A DNA stretch of 15,901 bases from Rhodobacteraceae bacterium UBA1957 (GTDB taxonomy: Bacteria; Pseudomonadota; Alphaproteobacteria; Rhodobacterales; Rhodobacteraceae): assembly GCA_002336405.1 (NCBI GenBank), contig DDEJ01000093.1, positions 14,745-30,645 of the forward strand, given 5' to 3'. Below the pieces are notes generated by a model that did not search any database, was not told the origin of the DNA, and saw only the letters and a program-made list of their open reading frames with translations. A program made the translations under genes and the position numbers. Shown piece after piece: positions 6,225 to 13,174 of the stretch (positions within the stretch are counted from its first letter, which is position 1; every line of letters begins with the position of its first letter).

Positions 6225-7706
6225 ATGACCGATTATACGCACTATAAAATGTTGATCGACGGGCAGTGGGTCAGCGCCTCTGACGGTGCAAAATTTGATA
6301 GCCTGAACCCGACAACCGGCAAGATCTGGGCTACCGTTCCCGAGGCCACAGCCCAAGACGTAGACCGGGCGGTCCGCGCCGCCGATCGCGCCTTTACCGA
6401 AGGCCTCTGGCCTGCGATGTCAGCCTCAGAACGCGGACATTGTCTGCGCCGGTTGGCGATGCTGTTGTTGGAACGCTCAGACGAGCTTGGCGCGATTGAA
6501 ACCATCGATACGGGGAAAATGCTGAAAGAGACCCGCTGGCAGGCCAAATATATTTCTGAGTTTTTCCACTTTTTCGCCGGCTGTGCCGATAAGATACACG
6601 GCGAAACACTGCCCATTGATAAACCCGACCTGTTTGTCTTTACCAACCGTGAACCACTGGGCGTGATCGCCGCAGTGGTGCCGTGGAACTCACAACTTTT
6701 TCTATCGGCGGTCAAAATTGGCCCAGCGCTCGCGGCGGGCAATACTATCGTTCTAAAGGCCTCAGAGTTTGCCTCGGCCGCGATATTGGAATTTGGCGCT
6801 CTTATTGCCGAAGCTGGCATTCCAGACGGTGTGGTCAACATCATCACCGGTCATGGGGACCCCTGCGGACGGGAGTTGACTTCACATCCCCTAGTGGCGC
6901 GGATATCGTTTACGGGCGGAACCAATGCGGCGCGCCATGTCATCGCCAACTCAACACATAATTTTGCACAAGTATCCCTTGAACTGGGTGGAAAGTCTCC
7001 AATTATCGTGTTTGAGGATGCCGACATCGACAGCGCGGTTAACGGCGCTGCCGGTGGCATTTTTGGTGCCTCGGGCCAAAGCTGTGTGGCCGGCTCAAGA
7101 CTGCTGTTGCACGAAGACATTGCAGATCAATTTATCGACAAAATGCAAGCGATCGCCGCGGGGATCAACATAGGCGATCCCATGCTGGAACAGACCGAAA
7201 TGGGTCCGCTTTGCACGTTTGGTCAGTTAGAAACAATTGAGCGCGAACTGGCCCACGCCAAAACACAAGGTGCAACAGTGATCTGTGGCGGGCAGCGCGC
7301 CGAGGCCAGCAGCGAGATGTTTTTCCAACCCACCATTGTCGCATGCCCAAACCCAGACCTGCGCATTGTCGATACTGAATTATTCGGGCCCGTGGTCACG
7401 GTCCTGCGCTTTAAGGACGAGGCTGACGCCATTCGCTTGGCCAATCACAGCGAACACGGGCTGGCGGCAGGTATTTTCACCCGCGCCAGCGCCCGATCGC
7501 TGCGCGTGGCCAAAGCCGTGAAGGCAGGCATCATCTGGATCAATACCTATCGCGCCATCTCGCCGATGGCCGAATTTGGCGGTATGAAAAACTCGGGATA
7601 CGGCCGGGAAAGCGGCTATCAAGCCGTCTATGATTACACCCGCCCAAAAACCGTCTGGGTCAACACCTCAGATGCGCCTTTGGGCAACCAGTTTGTAGCG
7701 CGATGA
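6225..7706 (+). CDS. NAD(P)+-dependent aldehyde dehydrogenase
   Basis: A 493-residue soluble enzyme that oxidises an aldehyde to its carboxylate, full length for the superfamily. Key residues are all in place: N155 in P-W-N-S, K178 and E181 in the K-A-S-E cofactor motif, general base E253 in L-E-L-G-G-K, nucleophile C287 in G-Q-S-C-V-A-G, and E385 in E-L-F-G-P-V. It most resembles the betaine/hydroxymuconic-semialdehyde-type ALDHs with free-acid products. KASE instead of KPSE does not discriminate the substrate. It has an AAGGA ribosome site and lies 12 bases after the flavin reductase and 37 before the monooxygenase. In this operon it probably oxidises a semialdehyde released by the monooxygenase/hydrolase or the ThDP enzyme. 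Confidence 0.96.
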   Translation: MTDYTHYKMLIDGQWVSASDGAKFDSLNPTTGKIWATVPEATAQDVDRAVRAADRAFTEGLWPAMSASERGHCLRRLAMLLLERSDELGAIETIDTGKMLKETRWQAKYISEFFHFFAGCADKIHGETLPIDKPDLFVFTNREPLGVIAAVVPWNSQLFLSAVKIGPALAAGNTIVLKASEFASAAILEFGALIAEAGIPDGVVNIITGHGDPCGRELTSHPLVARISFTGGTNAARHVIANSTHNFAQVSLELGGKSPIIVFEDADIDSAVNGAAGGIFGASGQSCVAGSRLLLHEDIADQFIDKMQAIAAGINIGDPMLEQTEMGPLCTFGQLETIERELAHAKTQGATVICGGQRAEASSEMFFQPTIVACPNPDLRIVDTELFGPVVTVLRFKDEADAIRLANHSEHGLAAGIFTRASARSLRVAKAVKAGIIWINTYRAISPMAEFGGMKNSGYGRESGYQAVYDYTRPKTVWVNTSDAPLGNQFVAR

Positions 7707-7743
7707 CGCGGTCGCCTCAGCGAACCACCCAAGGGAGAAAAAT

Positions 7744-8802
7744 ATGAAATTTCATTTGGCAATCAATCTGGAGAGGATGGACGACAGCACCGATATGGCG
7801 CAAGTTCGTGACCATACCCTAGAAATGGTAAAAATGGCCGACCGGGCCGGATTTGAAGTGGTCTGGGCGGCAGAACACCACGCATTGGAAATGACCATCG
7901 CGCCGAACCCGTTTCAGCTGTTGTCTTGGTGGGCCCAGCATACCGAACAGATCAGGCTCGGCGCAGGCGTCGCCAACGCCGCCTATTGGCATCCGATCAA
8001 CATTGCCGGCGAGGCGGCGATGCTGGATCTGATCAGTGGTGGACGGCTTGAATTCGGACTGGGCTCTGGCGCCTATCAGCGTGAATTTGATCGAATGAAA
8101 CCAGGGTTGGATCAAAAGGACAGCTGGCAGTATATGCAAGAAATGCTGCCTCTGGTGCAAGACCTCTGGCGCGGCGATGTTGCGCATGAGGGACGGTTCT
8201 GGCAGTTTCCAAGTGCCACGTCCTGCCCCAAGCCGCTTCAGCAAACTGTACCAATGTGGGTCGCTGCACGCTCACCGATTACCTTTGACTATGCAGTGGC
8301 TAACGACTGTAATATCATGAGCTGGCCGCTTACCCTGCCCTTTTCGGAGGCCGAAAAGTATCGCACTCAACTGGATCTGGCGATTGCCAAAAATGGAGGC
8401 ACCTATAAGGGTCGCTTTGCCATGATGCGCCACACCTCTGTCTATGAGAATGCAAACGACCGGCAATCGGCGCTGGATGCAACCCGTGGGGTGCTGTCGC
8501 AATTTGGCAATTTGATCATGAAGTCTGGCGAGGTTAGAAACGGCTTTCCCGATCCTGTCCCTTTGGAAAGTCTCGAGGGAAATTTTCGGGTTGAACCCAA
8601 AATGCTTGAGGAAAATTTAGTGTTTGGCTCGCCCGATGAAGTGATTGACAAACTGGAAAAATATCAAGAAATCGGCGTTGATGCCTTTATCTATTATGCC
8701 AGCATGGGGCTTGGCATGGCACAACAACAACGATCTCTGCAACTTTTCATTGAACATGTGATGCCTGCCTTTAACAACAGAAAGTCTAACAATGCCCGCT
8801 GA
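7744..8802 (+). CDS. LLM-class flavin-dependent monooxygenase
   Basis: A 352-residue bacterial-luciferase-like TIM-barrel oxidoreductase using reduced flavin and O2. Family landmarks are the N-terminal strand, the A-E-H-H motif at 43-46, the S-G-G-R-L-E-F-G-L-G-S-G segment near 97-108 that binds flavin phosphate, and P-M-W-V-A-A-R-S after the middle insertion. The conserved G-S-P-D-E-V region near 300 closes the barrel. Together with the flavin reductase it forms a two-component system. Possible chemistries in this family are Baeyer-Villiger oxidation, C-S cleavage of sulfonates, and N-heterocycle ring opening. It is not RutA, SsuD or luciferase by its motifs. It has a strong AGGGAGA ribosome site. 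It overlaps the next gene by 11 bases, which implies coupled translation. Confidence 0.95.
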   Translation: MKFHLAINLERMDDSTDMAQVRDHTLEMVKMADRAGFEVVWAAEHHALEMTIAPNPFQLLSWWAQHTEQIRLGAGVANAAYWHPINIAGEAAMLDLISGGRLEFGLGSGAYQREFDRMKPGLDQKDSWQYMQEMLPLVQDLWRGDVAHEGRFWQFPSATSCPKPLQQTVPMWVAARSPITFDYAVANDCNIMSWPLTLPFSEAEKYRTQLDLAIAKNGGTYKGRFAMMRHTSVYENANDRQSALDATRGVLSQFGNLIMKSGEVRNGFPDPVPLESLEGNFRVEPKMLEENLVFGSPDEVIDKLEKYQEIGVDAFIYYASMGLGMAQQQRSLQLFIEHVMPAFNNRKSNNAR

Positions 8803-9388
8803 AATTCGACGAACCCTTTTGCAAGTTCAAATCACCCAGATCGAAGGTGGCCAAACCGTGCCGGTGCCGACAAAGCTGATCACGGCATTAGCGATCATCA
8901 AGAACCCTTGGTTTGGACGCGGCTTTGTCGAAAACCTGCGCCCGGAAATCCAGGACGTCTGCCCTGAGCTTGGCAAATTGCTGACCGACATGATCCTAGA
9001 CGTCACCGGGGATGCGCTTGAGGGGTATGGCAAGGCGTCAGTTGTCGGTATGGGCGGTGAGTTGGAACATGCACAGGCATTGACCCATTCGCTGTGGTTC
9101 GGCAATCAATACCGCGATGCGGTCAAGGCCAAAACTTATTTGGCGTTCAGCAATACCCGCGGTGCTGCGGGCTGTCCGCTGATGATCCCACTGATGGACA
9201 AAGACGATGGCGGTCGCCGCTCACATTACCAGACAATTCATACTAATGTGCCTGACGCGCCTGCTGAAGATGAGATTATCATCGCTTTGGGTGCGTCTGT
9301 CGGCGGGCATCCACTACACCGTATTGGCAACCGCTATGATGATCTGCGTGAGATGGGGCGTGATGTTGACAATCCGGCCGGCGTGTAA
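8792..9388 (+). CDS. amino acid synthesis family protein (PF06684, formerly DUF1185)
   Basis: A 198-residue protein of the AA_synth family, near its usual length. Conserved blocks are I-K-N-P-W-F-G-R-G-F (36-45), V-V-G-M-G-G-E-L-E-H-A-Q (84-95), R-S-H-Y-Q-T-I-H (143-150) and A-L-G-A-S-V-G-G-H-P-L-H-R-I-G (165-179). From family knowledge, crystal structures of members from Bordetella and Ruegeria showed a variant of the Bacillus chorismate mutase fold, akin to YjgF/RidA. Despite the name, the reaction is unknown. The many invariant His, Glu and Arg suggest an active enzyme. It starts within the end of the monooxygenase gene and is 5 bases from the hydrolase, so it should act in the same pathway. 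Imine, enamine or cyclic amide chemistry is a reasonable guess given the fold. Confidence 0.9.
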   Translation: MPAEIRRTLLQVQITQIEGGQTVPVPTKLITALAIIKNPWFGRGFVENLRPEIQDVCPELGKLLTDMILDVTGDALEGYGKASVVGMGGELEHAQALTHSLWFGNQYRDAVKAKTYLAFSNTRGAAGCPLMIPLMDKDDGGRRSHYQTIHTNVPDAPAEDEIIIALGASVGGHPLHRIGNRYDDLREMGRDVDNPAGV

Positions 9389-9393
9389 AAGTC

Positions 9394-10200
9394 ATGACCA
9401 AGACAGCAGACGGCACAGCTTATGATATTTTTGGCCCACAGCATGCCCCCGCCGTGGTTCTTATCCACGGCCTGGGGATGACGCGCGCCACATGGGATAA
9501 TATCGTGCCGGTACTGGCCCTCAATTTCCGCGTGATCACCTATGATCTATCCGGCCATGGCGAAAGCAAGCTGCCCGGCACAACCCCAAGCCTGACCGTG
9601 TTGTCTCAACAATTAAAGGCCCTGTTGGAGGCGCTTTCGATCTCGCAGGCGGCATTGGTCGGGTTTTCCTTGGGGGGTATGATCAACCGGCGCTTTGCGA
9701 TCGACCATCGTGATATGGCCAGTGCATTGGTTGTTCTAAATTCCCCCCACGAGCGCGATCCCGCAGCCCAGCGTCTGGTAGAGGAGCGCGCCGCAAAAAC
9801 CGACAAAGGCGGAGCGCAGGCCACAATACAAGCAACCTTGGAGCGATGGTTTACGCCAGAATTTCGAGCGAAACATATCGAAACTGTGGCCAAAATACGC
9901 GGTTGGGTGCTGGCTAATAATCCTGAAAATTACGCCAAACACCGTCAGGTTTTGGCCACCGGCGTGGTCGAATTGATCCGACCCGACCCGGCTTTGACCG
10001 CACCCTGTCTTGTCGTAACTTGTGAACACGACAGCGGCAGCACCCCACAGATGTCACAGGCGATTGCAGCAGAAATTCCCAATTCTGAGCTGTTGATCCT
10101 GCCAAAGCTGCAACATCTTGGTCTGATCGAACAACCCTCGCTGTTTTCAGCGGCAATCAACAAATTTCTCACCCGCACGCTGCACCCTGCAAGACAATAA
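9394..10200 (+). CDS. alpha/beta hydrolase (PcaD/RutD-like)
   Basis: A 268-residue cytoplasmic hydrolase with a complete triad: Ser92 in G-F-S-L-G-G, Asp213 in C-E-H-D-S, and His241 in L-Q-H-L-G. The oxyanion loop H-G-L-G-M is at 25-29, and D-L-S-G-H-G-E-S (51-58) is the conserved loop of the 3-oxoadipate enol-lactonase group. A cap domain lies between about 120 and 190. It would cleave an ester, lactone, carbamate or C-C bond generated by the monooxygenase. It starts 5 bases after the stop of the PF06684 gene and has no clear ribosome site, so it is probably translated by coupling. It sits 13 bases before the ThDP enzyme. Confidence 0.93.
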   Translation: MTKTADGTAYDIFGPQHAPAVVLIHGLGMTRATWDNIVPVLALNFRVITYDLSGHGESKLPGTTPSLTVLSQQLKALLEALSISQAALVGFSLGGMINRRFAIDHRDMASALVVLNSPHERDPAAQRLVEERAAKTDKGGAQATIQATLERWFTPEFRAKHIETVAKIRGWVLANNPENYAKHRQVLATGVVELIRPDPALTAPCLVVTCEHDSGSTPQMSQAIAAEIPNSELLILPKLQHLGLIEQPSLFSAAINKFLTRTLHPARQ

Positions 10201-10213
10201 AGGACACAGATCA

Positions 10214-11902
10214 ATGACAATGATGACCGGAGGACAAGCGGCCGTCGAGGCGCTGAAAACCGAGAGGGTGAACCATGTGTTCGGGCTGATAGGATCGGCC
10301 ACCATGGAAATATTCGACGCATTATATGACGCGCCAGAGATCAGTTTCATCGGTATCCATGACGAGCGGACCGGCACCCATATGGCCGATGGCTATGCCC
10401 GCGCCAGTGGCCGGACAGGCGTGGTTTTAGCCGGCCAAAACGGACCGGGTGCCACCAATCTTGTCACCGGTCTGGCCCAAGCGATGGCGGCGTTTTCACC
10501 CGTTGTGTCGATCGCCGGGGCCTTGTCTACAGCGCATTTGTACCGCGATGCCTTCCAAGAGGTCGACCAAGAGGCACTGTTCAAACCGATCACGAAAAAA
10601 ACCTGGACAGCCCCCTCTGCCGACCGGGTCCCAGAAATGTTTCGCGAGGCCTTCCGCGTCGCCAATGCCCCGCGCAAGGGCCCAGTACAATTGAACCTGC
10701 CGCGCAACGTCTTATCAGCACAGGCCGATTATCCGCCGTTACAATCTGTCGAAGACTATCGCCCCTGCCCCGCTCCCGCCGGAGAGGCAGGCGTTATCGC
10801 GCGGGCCGCCGCCAAGCTGTGTGGCGCGTCACGTCCAGTTATCATCGCCGGTGGCGGGATCAAAAACACCGAAGGCCATTCAGCAGCTTTGGCCTTGGCC
10901 GAGGCGTTAAATGCACCAGTGGTCACCTCGCCCGGGCACGGTGACGCCATCCCCTTTGGCCATCCGTTGAATGCCGGGCAAATGGGGCCACGGGGCAATG
11001 TGGTGGCCTCACAACTGGTCAAAGAAGCAGATGTCATCCTTGCGCTTGGCACAAGGATCGGTTTCAACGCGACTTTCTATAGCTATGACAATATCAACCG
11101 CGATGCCGCCATTATTCAGATCGAATTAGAACCCACCGCGCTGGGTCGGTATTTCCCGGTCGAAATAGGTATTTGGGCAGATGCCCCAACCGCCGCCTTG
11201 CAATTATGCGAAGAAGTGAAACGGTTGGACCAACGTCGCCTTGCCGACGATTGGACCGCAACCTTCAAGGCCGACCGGCAGGCTTTTCTGGCCGCGCGTG
11301 ATGCACAGGCCATAACGGCCGCAAACCCGATTCAGCCATCGGGATTGTTTAAAACCCTGCGCGATGTCCTGCCCAAAAACGCGGCGATCACGATGGACGC
11401 AGGCACACTGTGTCTTCAAGCCACAGATGCGCTGAACTATTGGCACCCAAAAAGCCTGTTCACGCCACTTGATTTTGGACTGGTCGGGTTTTCTTATGCC
11501 TGTGGTCTAGGTGTCAAACTGGCGATGCCAGACAGGCCCGTGATCAGCTTGATGGGCGATGGCGGCTTTGGGATGACAGTGTCCGAAATCTCAACTGCGG
11601 TCGATCACGGCATAAACACGGTAACGGTAGTGATGAACAACAAATGCTGGGGGGCTGAAAAAGCCTATCAACGGGATTTTTTCAATGGGCGCTATATCGG
11701 CGCAGACGTCAGCAGCCCGGCGTTTGACAAGCTCGCCGAACTTTATGGCGCGCGGGGCTTTCGCGCTGACACACTGGACCAGATGGCTGGCGCGATCGAG
11801 GCCGCCTTGGCGTGCGGCAAGCCAGCTGTGGTCGATGTTGCGGTAGATCCCGCAGCGCTTTACAGTTTTCGCCGTGACAGTTTCAAACACAGGGGTGGGT
11901 AA
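10214..11902 (+). CDS. ThDP-dependent enzyme, sulfoacetaldehyde acetyltransferase (Xsc)-like
   Basis: A 562-residue thiamine-diphosphate enzyme with the PYR, central and PP domains of the acetolactate synthase superfamily. Catalytic Glu51 (H-D-E-R-T-G) is present. The ThDP/Mg motif runs from G-D-G (448-450) to N-N (475-476). Three short blocks match what I know of Xsc rather than acetolactate synthase: F-Q-E-V-D-Q (114-119), W-G-A-E-K (479-483) and F-R-R-D-x-x-K near the C terminus. It is slightly shorter than typical Xsc. Xsc itself converts sulfoacetaldehyde and phosphate to acetyl phosphate and sulfite. No phosphotransacetylase, sulfite oxidase or exporter accompanies it here, so a related 2-hydroxyacyl or 2-oxoacid cleavage is equally possible. 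It has an AAGGA ribosome site 10 bases before the ATG and lies 1 base from the next gene. Confidence 0.92.
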   Translation: MTMMTGGQAAVEALKTERVNHVFGLIGSATMEIFDALYDAPEISFIGIHDERTGTHMADGYARASGRTGVVLAGQNGPGATNLVTGLAQAMAAFSPVVSIAGALSTAHLYRDAFQEVDQEALFKPITKKTWTAPSADRVPEMFREAFRVANAPRKGPVQLNLPRNVLSAQADYPPLQSVEDYRPCPAPAGEAGVIARAAAKLCGASRPVIIAGGGIKNTEGHSAALALAEALNAPVVTSPGHGDAIPFGHPLNAGQMGPRGNVVASQLVKEADVILALGTRIGFNATFYSYDNINRDAAIIQIELEPTALGRYFPVEIGIWADAPTAALQLCEEVKRLDQRRLADDWTATFKADRQAFLAARDAQAITAANPIQPSGLFKTLRDVLPKNAAITMDAGTLCLQATDALNYWHPKSLFTPLDFGLVGFSYACGLGVKLAMPDRPVISLMGDGGFGMTVSEISTAVDHGINTVTVVMNNKCWGAEKAYQRDFFNGRYIGADVSSPAFDKLAELYGARGFRADTLDQMAGAIEAALACGKPAVVDVAVDPAALYSFRRDSFKHRGG

Positions 11903-11903
11903 A

Positions 11904-12299
11904 ATGGATACAGTGAAAACATATCCTCATATAGAGGCACAGCGCAGTACCGGCGACTGGAACCCGATCTGGGATCAACTGTTCGAAATGGACCCTGATT
12001 ATCTTGAGGCGTTCCTACACTTCAGGTCCGTGCCCCAAACGAACGGCCCACTGGAAAAAAAGTATAAGGAGATGATCTTTATCGCGATCAACGCCGCTAC
12101 GACCCATCTGCACGCTCCGGGCGTGCGCCGCCATATTCAAAACGCCCTAAAGGCCGGCGCAACACAAGCCGAAATTCTCGAAGTGATCCAACTCACCACG
12201 ATCATGGGCATTCATGCCATGACGCTTGGCGCTCCAATTTTGCAAGAAGAGGTGGATGCATTCAACGCCCAGAACGCACTGTCAGGTACAGCGCCTTAG
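11904..12299 (+). CDS. carboxymuconolactone decarboxylase family protein
   Basis: A 131-residue helical protein of the CMD/AhpD fold. The core helix pair is recognisable from E-K-K-Y-K-E-M-I-F-I-A-I-N-A-A (51-65) through H-I-Q-N-A-L-K-A-G-A-T-Q-A-E-I-L-E-V-I (82-100). The CxxC redox pair of AhpD peroxidase partners is absent; the site reads T-H-L-H, so peroxidase function is unlikely. A decarboxylase or lyase role, or a structural one, is more plausible. The ATG at 11904 is chosen because it follows the ThDP gene's stop after 1 base and has a GGGGTGGG purine stretch. An in-frame ATG 30 bases upstream would overlap the ThDP gene. It is the last gene of the operon and converges on mepK. Confidence 0.9.
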   Translation: MDTVKTYPHIEAQRSTGDWNPIWDQLFEMDPDYLEAFLHFRSVPQTNGPLEKKYKEMIFIAINAATTHLHAPGVRRHIQNALKAGATQAEILEVIQLTTIMGIHAMTLGAPILQEEVDAFNAQNALSGTAP

Positions 12300-12336
12300 C
12301 CTGCAGCGTTGGAGGACATCAATATTTGATTTTTCT

Positions 12337-12927
12337 TTAACGCGACCAACTGCGTACGTCACCGCAATCCATATGCACAAAATTGGCATTCCGATATTTA
12401 CCAACGCCACCTGCACGGCACGACAGCGCTGCACGCGCCATCTGCGTCACTGAACGGGCTTTCAGACGCAGGTCTGCGGCTTGCCCTTTCATATGAAGGG
12501 AATTGCGCGCAACCCCCCTTGATCTGCGGCGCAACATGTCATTCGTCGCTTTGCTTCGATAGCCCGACAGCATGATATAGGGCTCGCTTACATCCATCAC
12601 GTTATGGCTAGCGGCCATAATATCAAGCGTGCGGTGATCTATCGTCTTGACACTATTTGCCCGCCAGTCGCGCATAAATACACTGATTTCATCTACGGCT
12701 TCGTCGATATATTTATCGTCAATCCAATAGATTGTATTCAACGTCTCACCGGTGCGTCCAGAATACATGTGCAAGCGACGAATGTTCCCCGCCCCCCGCA
12801 AAAAACCCGCAGCGTTCGAAAACGTCGGCGCCGCAGTCACCACAGTCGCAGCAAATGCCCCAAGCACGCCACGACGCGTAAACGCTAAATTTTTAGGTTC
12901 GTTAATCACAACACGCCCAGAGTTCAT
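12337..12927 (-). CDS. mepK: Tat-exported murein endopeptidase MepK-like (DUF882, YcbK)
   Basis: A 196-residue DUF882/M15-type zinc peptidase. The N terminus carries a Tat signal: F-T-R-R-G-V-L-G (16-23) followed by a hydrophobic stretch and an A-x-A-type end near 39-40. Zinc ligands are H145 (N-S-L-H-M-K-G-Q-A), D152 (A-A-D-L-R) and H185 (F-V-H-M-D). The S-G-Y-R-S motif (121-125) and the S-R-G-V-A block match E. coli MepK closely. MepK is a periplasmic endopeptidase able to cut 3-3 (L,D) as well as 3-4 cross-links in peptidoglycan. The neighbour on the other side of the divergent spacer is an L,D-transpeptidase, which makes 3-3 links, so the pair is functionally matched. The ATG follows a GGGAT ribosome site. 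Confidence 0.92.
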   Translation of the reverse strand: MNSGRVVINEPKNLAFTRRGVLGAFAATVVTAAPTFSNAAGFLRGAGNIRRLHMYSGRTGETLNTIYWIDDKYIDEAVDEISVFMRDWRANSVKTIDHRTLDIMAASHNVMDVSEPYIMLSGYRSKATNDMLRRRSRGVARNSLHMKGQAADLRLKARSVTQMARAALSCRAGGVGKYRNANFVHMDCGDVRSWSR

Positions 12928-13120
12928 TTCTATCCCAGCCTACAAGCTACCCGCCATTTTGGTTGGTTCGCAAGCATTAACTGCAGGAGATATGCCACAC
13001 TAATCCAATTTGCCCAAGCAATTGTTAAGTTTCGTATCATTAAACTAGACATTTCGGCATAAATTTGCTCAATCACACTCAGAAATCCTTGTGATCCGCC
13101 CTGCTGCATACATTTAAGGC

Positions 13121-13149
13121 TTTAGCAGAAAATAAAACTTTGTGCTAAA
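13121..13149 (+). repeat. inverted repeat in the leader of the L,D-transpeptidase gene
   Basis: TTTAGCA (13121-13127) and TGCTAAA (13143-13149) could form a 7-bp stem with a 15-base loop, ending 11 bases before the ribosome site. CTGCT at 13101-13105 could instead pair with AGCAG at 13124-13128. Both stems are AT-rich or short and may be chance. Confidence 0.25.
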
Positions 13150-13160
13150 ACAATATCTTA

Positions 13161-13168
13161 AAGGAAGG
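13161..13168 (+). promoter_or_regulatory. ribosome binding site favouring a TTG start
   Basis: AAGGAAGG lies 6 bases before the TTG at 13175. It is much better than the sequence in front of the in-frame ATG at 13220. Confidence 0.5.
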
Positions 13169-13174
13169 TTTCCC

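Noticed and set aside
5664..12299. Operon as the classical Rut pyrimidine or alkanesulfonate (Ssu) pathway
   Set aside because: RutB, RutE and Ssu transporter genes are absent and the monooxygenase lacks the specific RutA or SsuD sequence patterns; only the general logic is similar.
12318..12338. ATCAA-TAT-TTGAT followed by TTTTCTTT after the operon, as a terminator
   Set aside because: The stem is only five AT-rich pairs with a 3-base loop, too weak to call although the T-run is in the right place.
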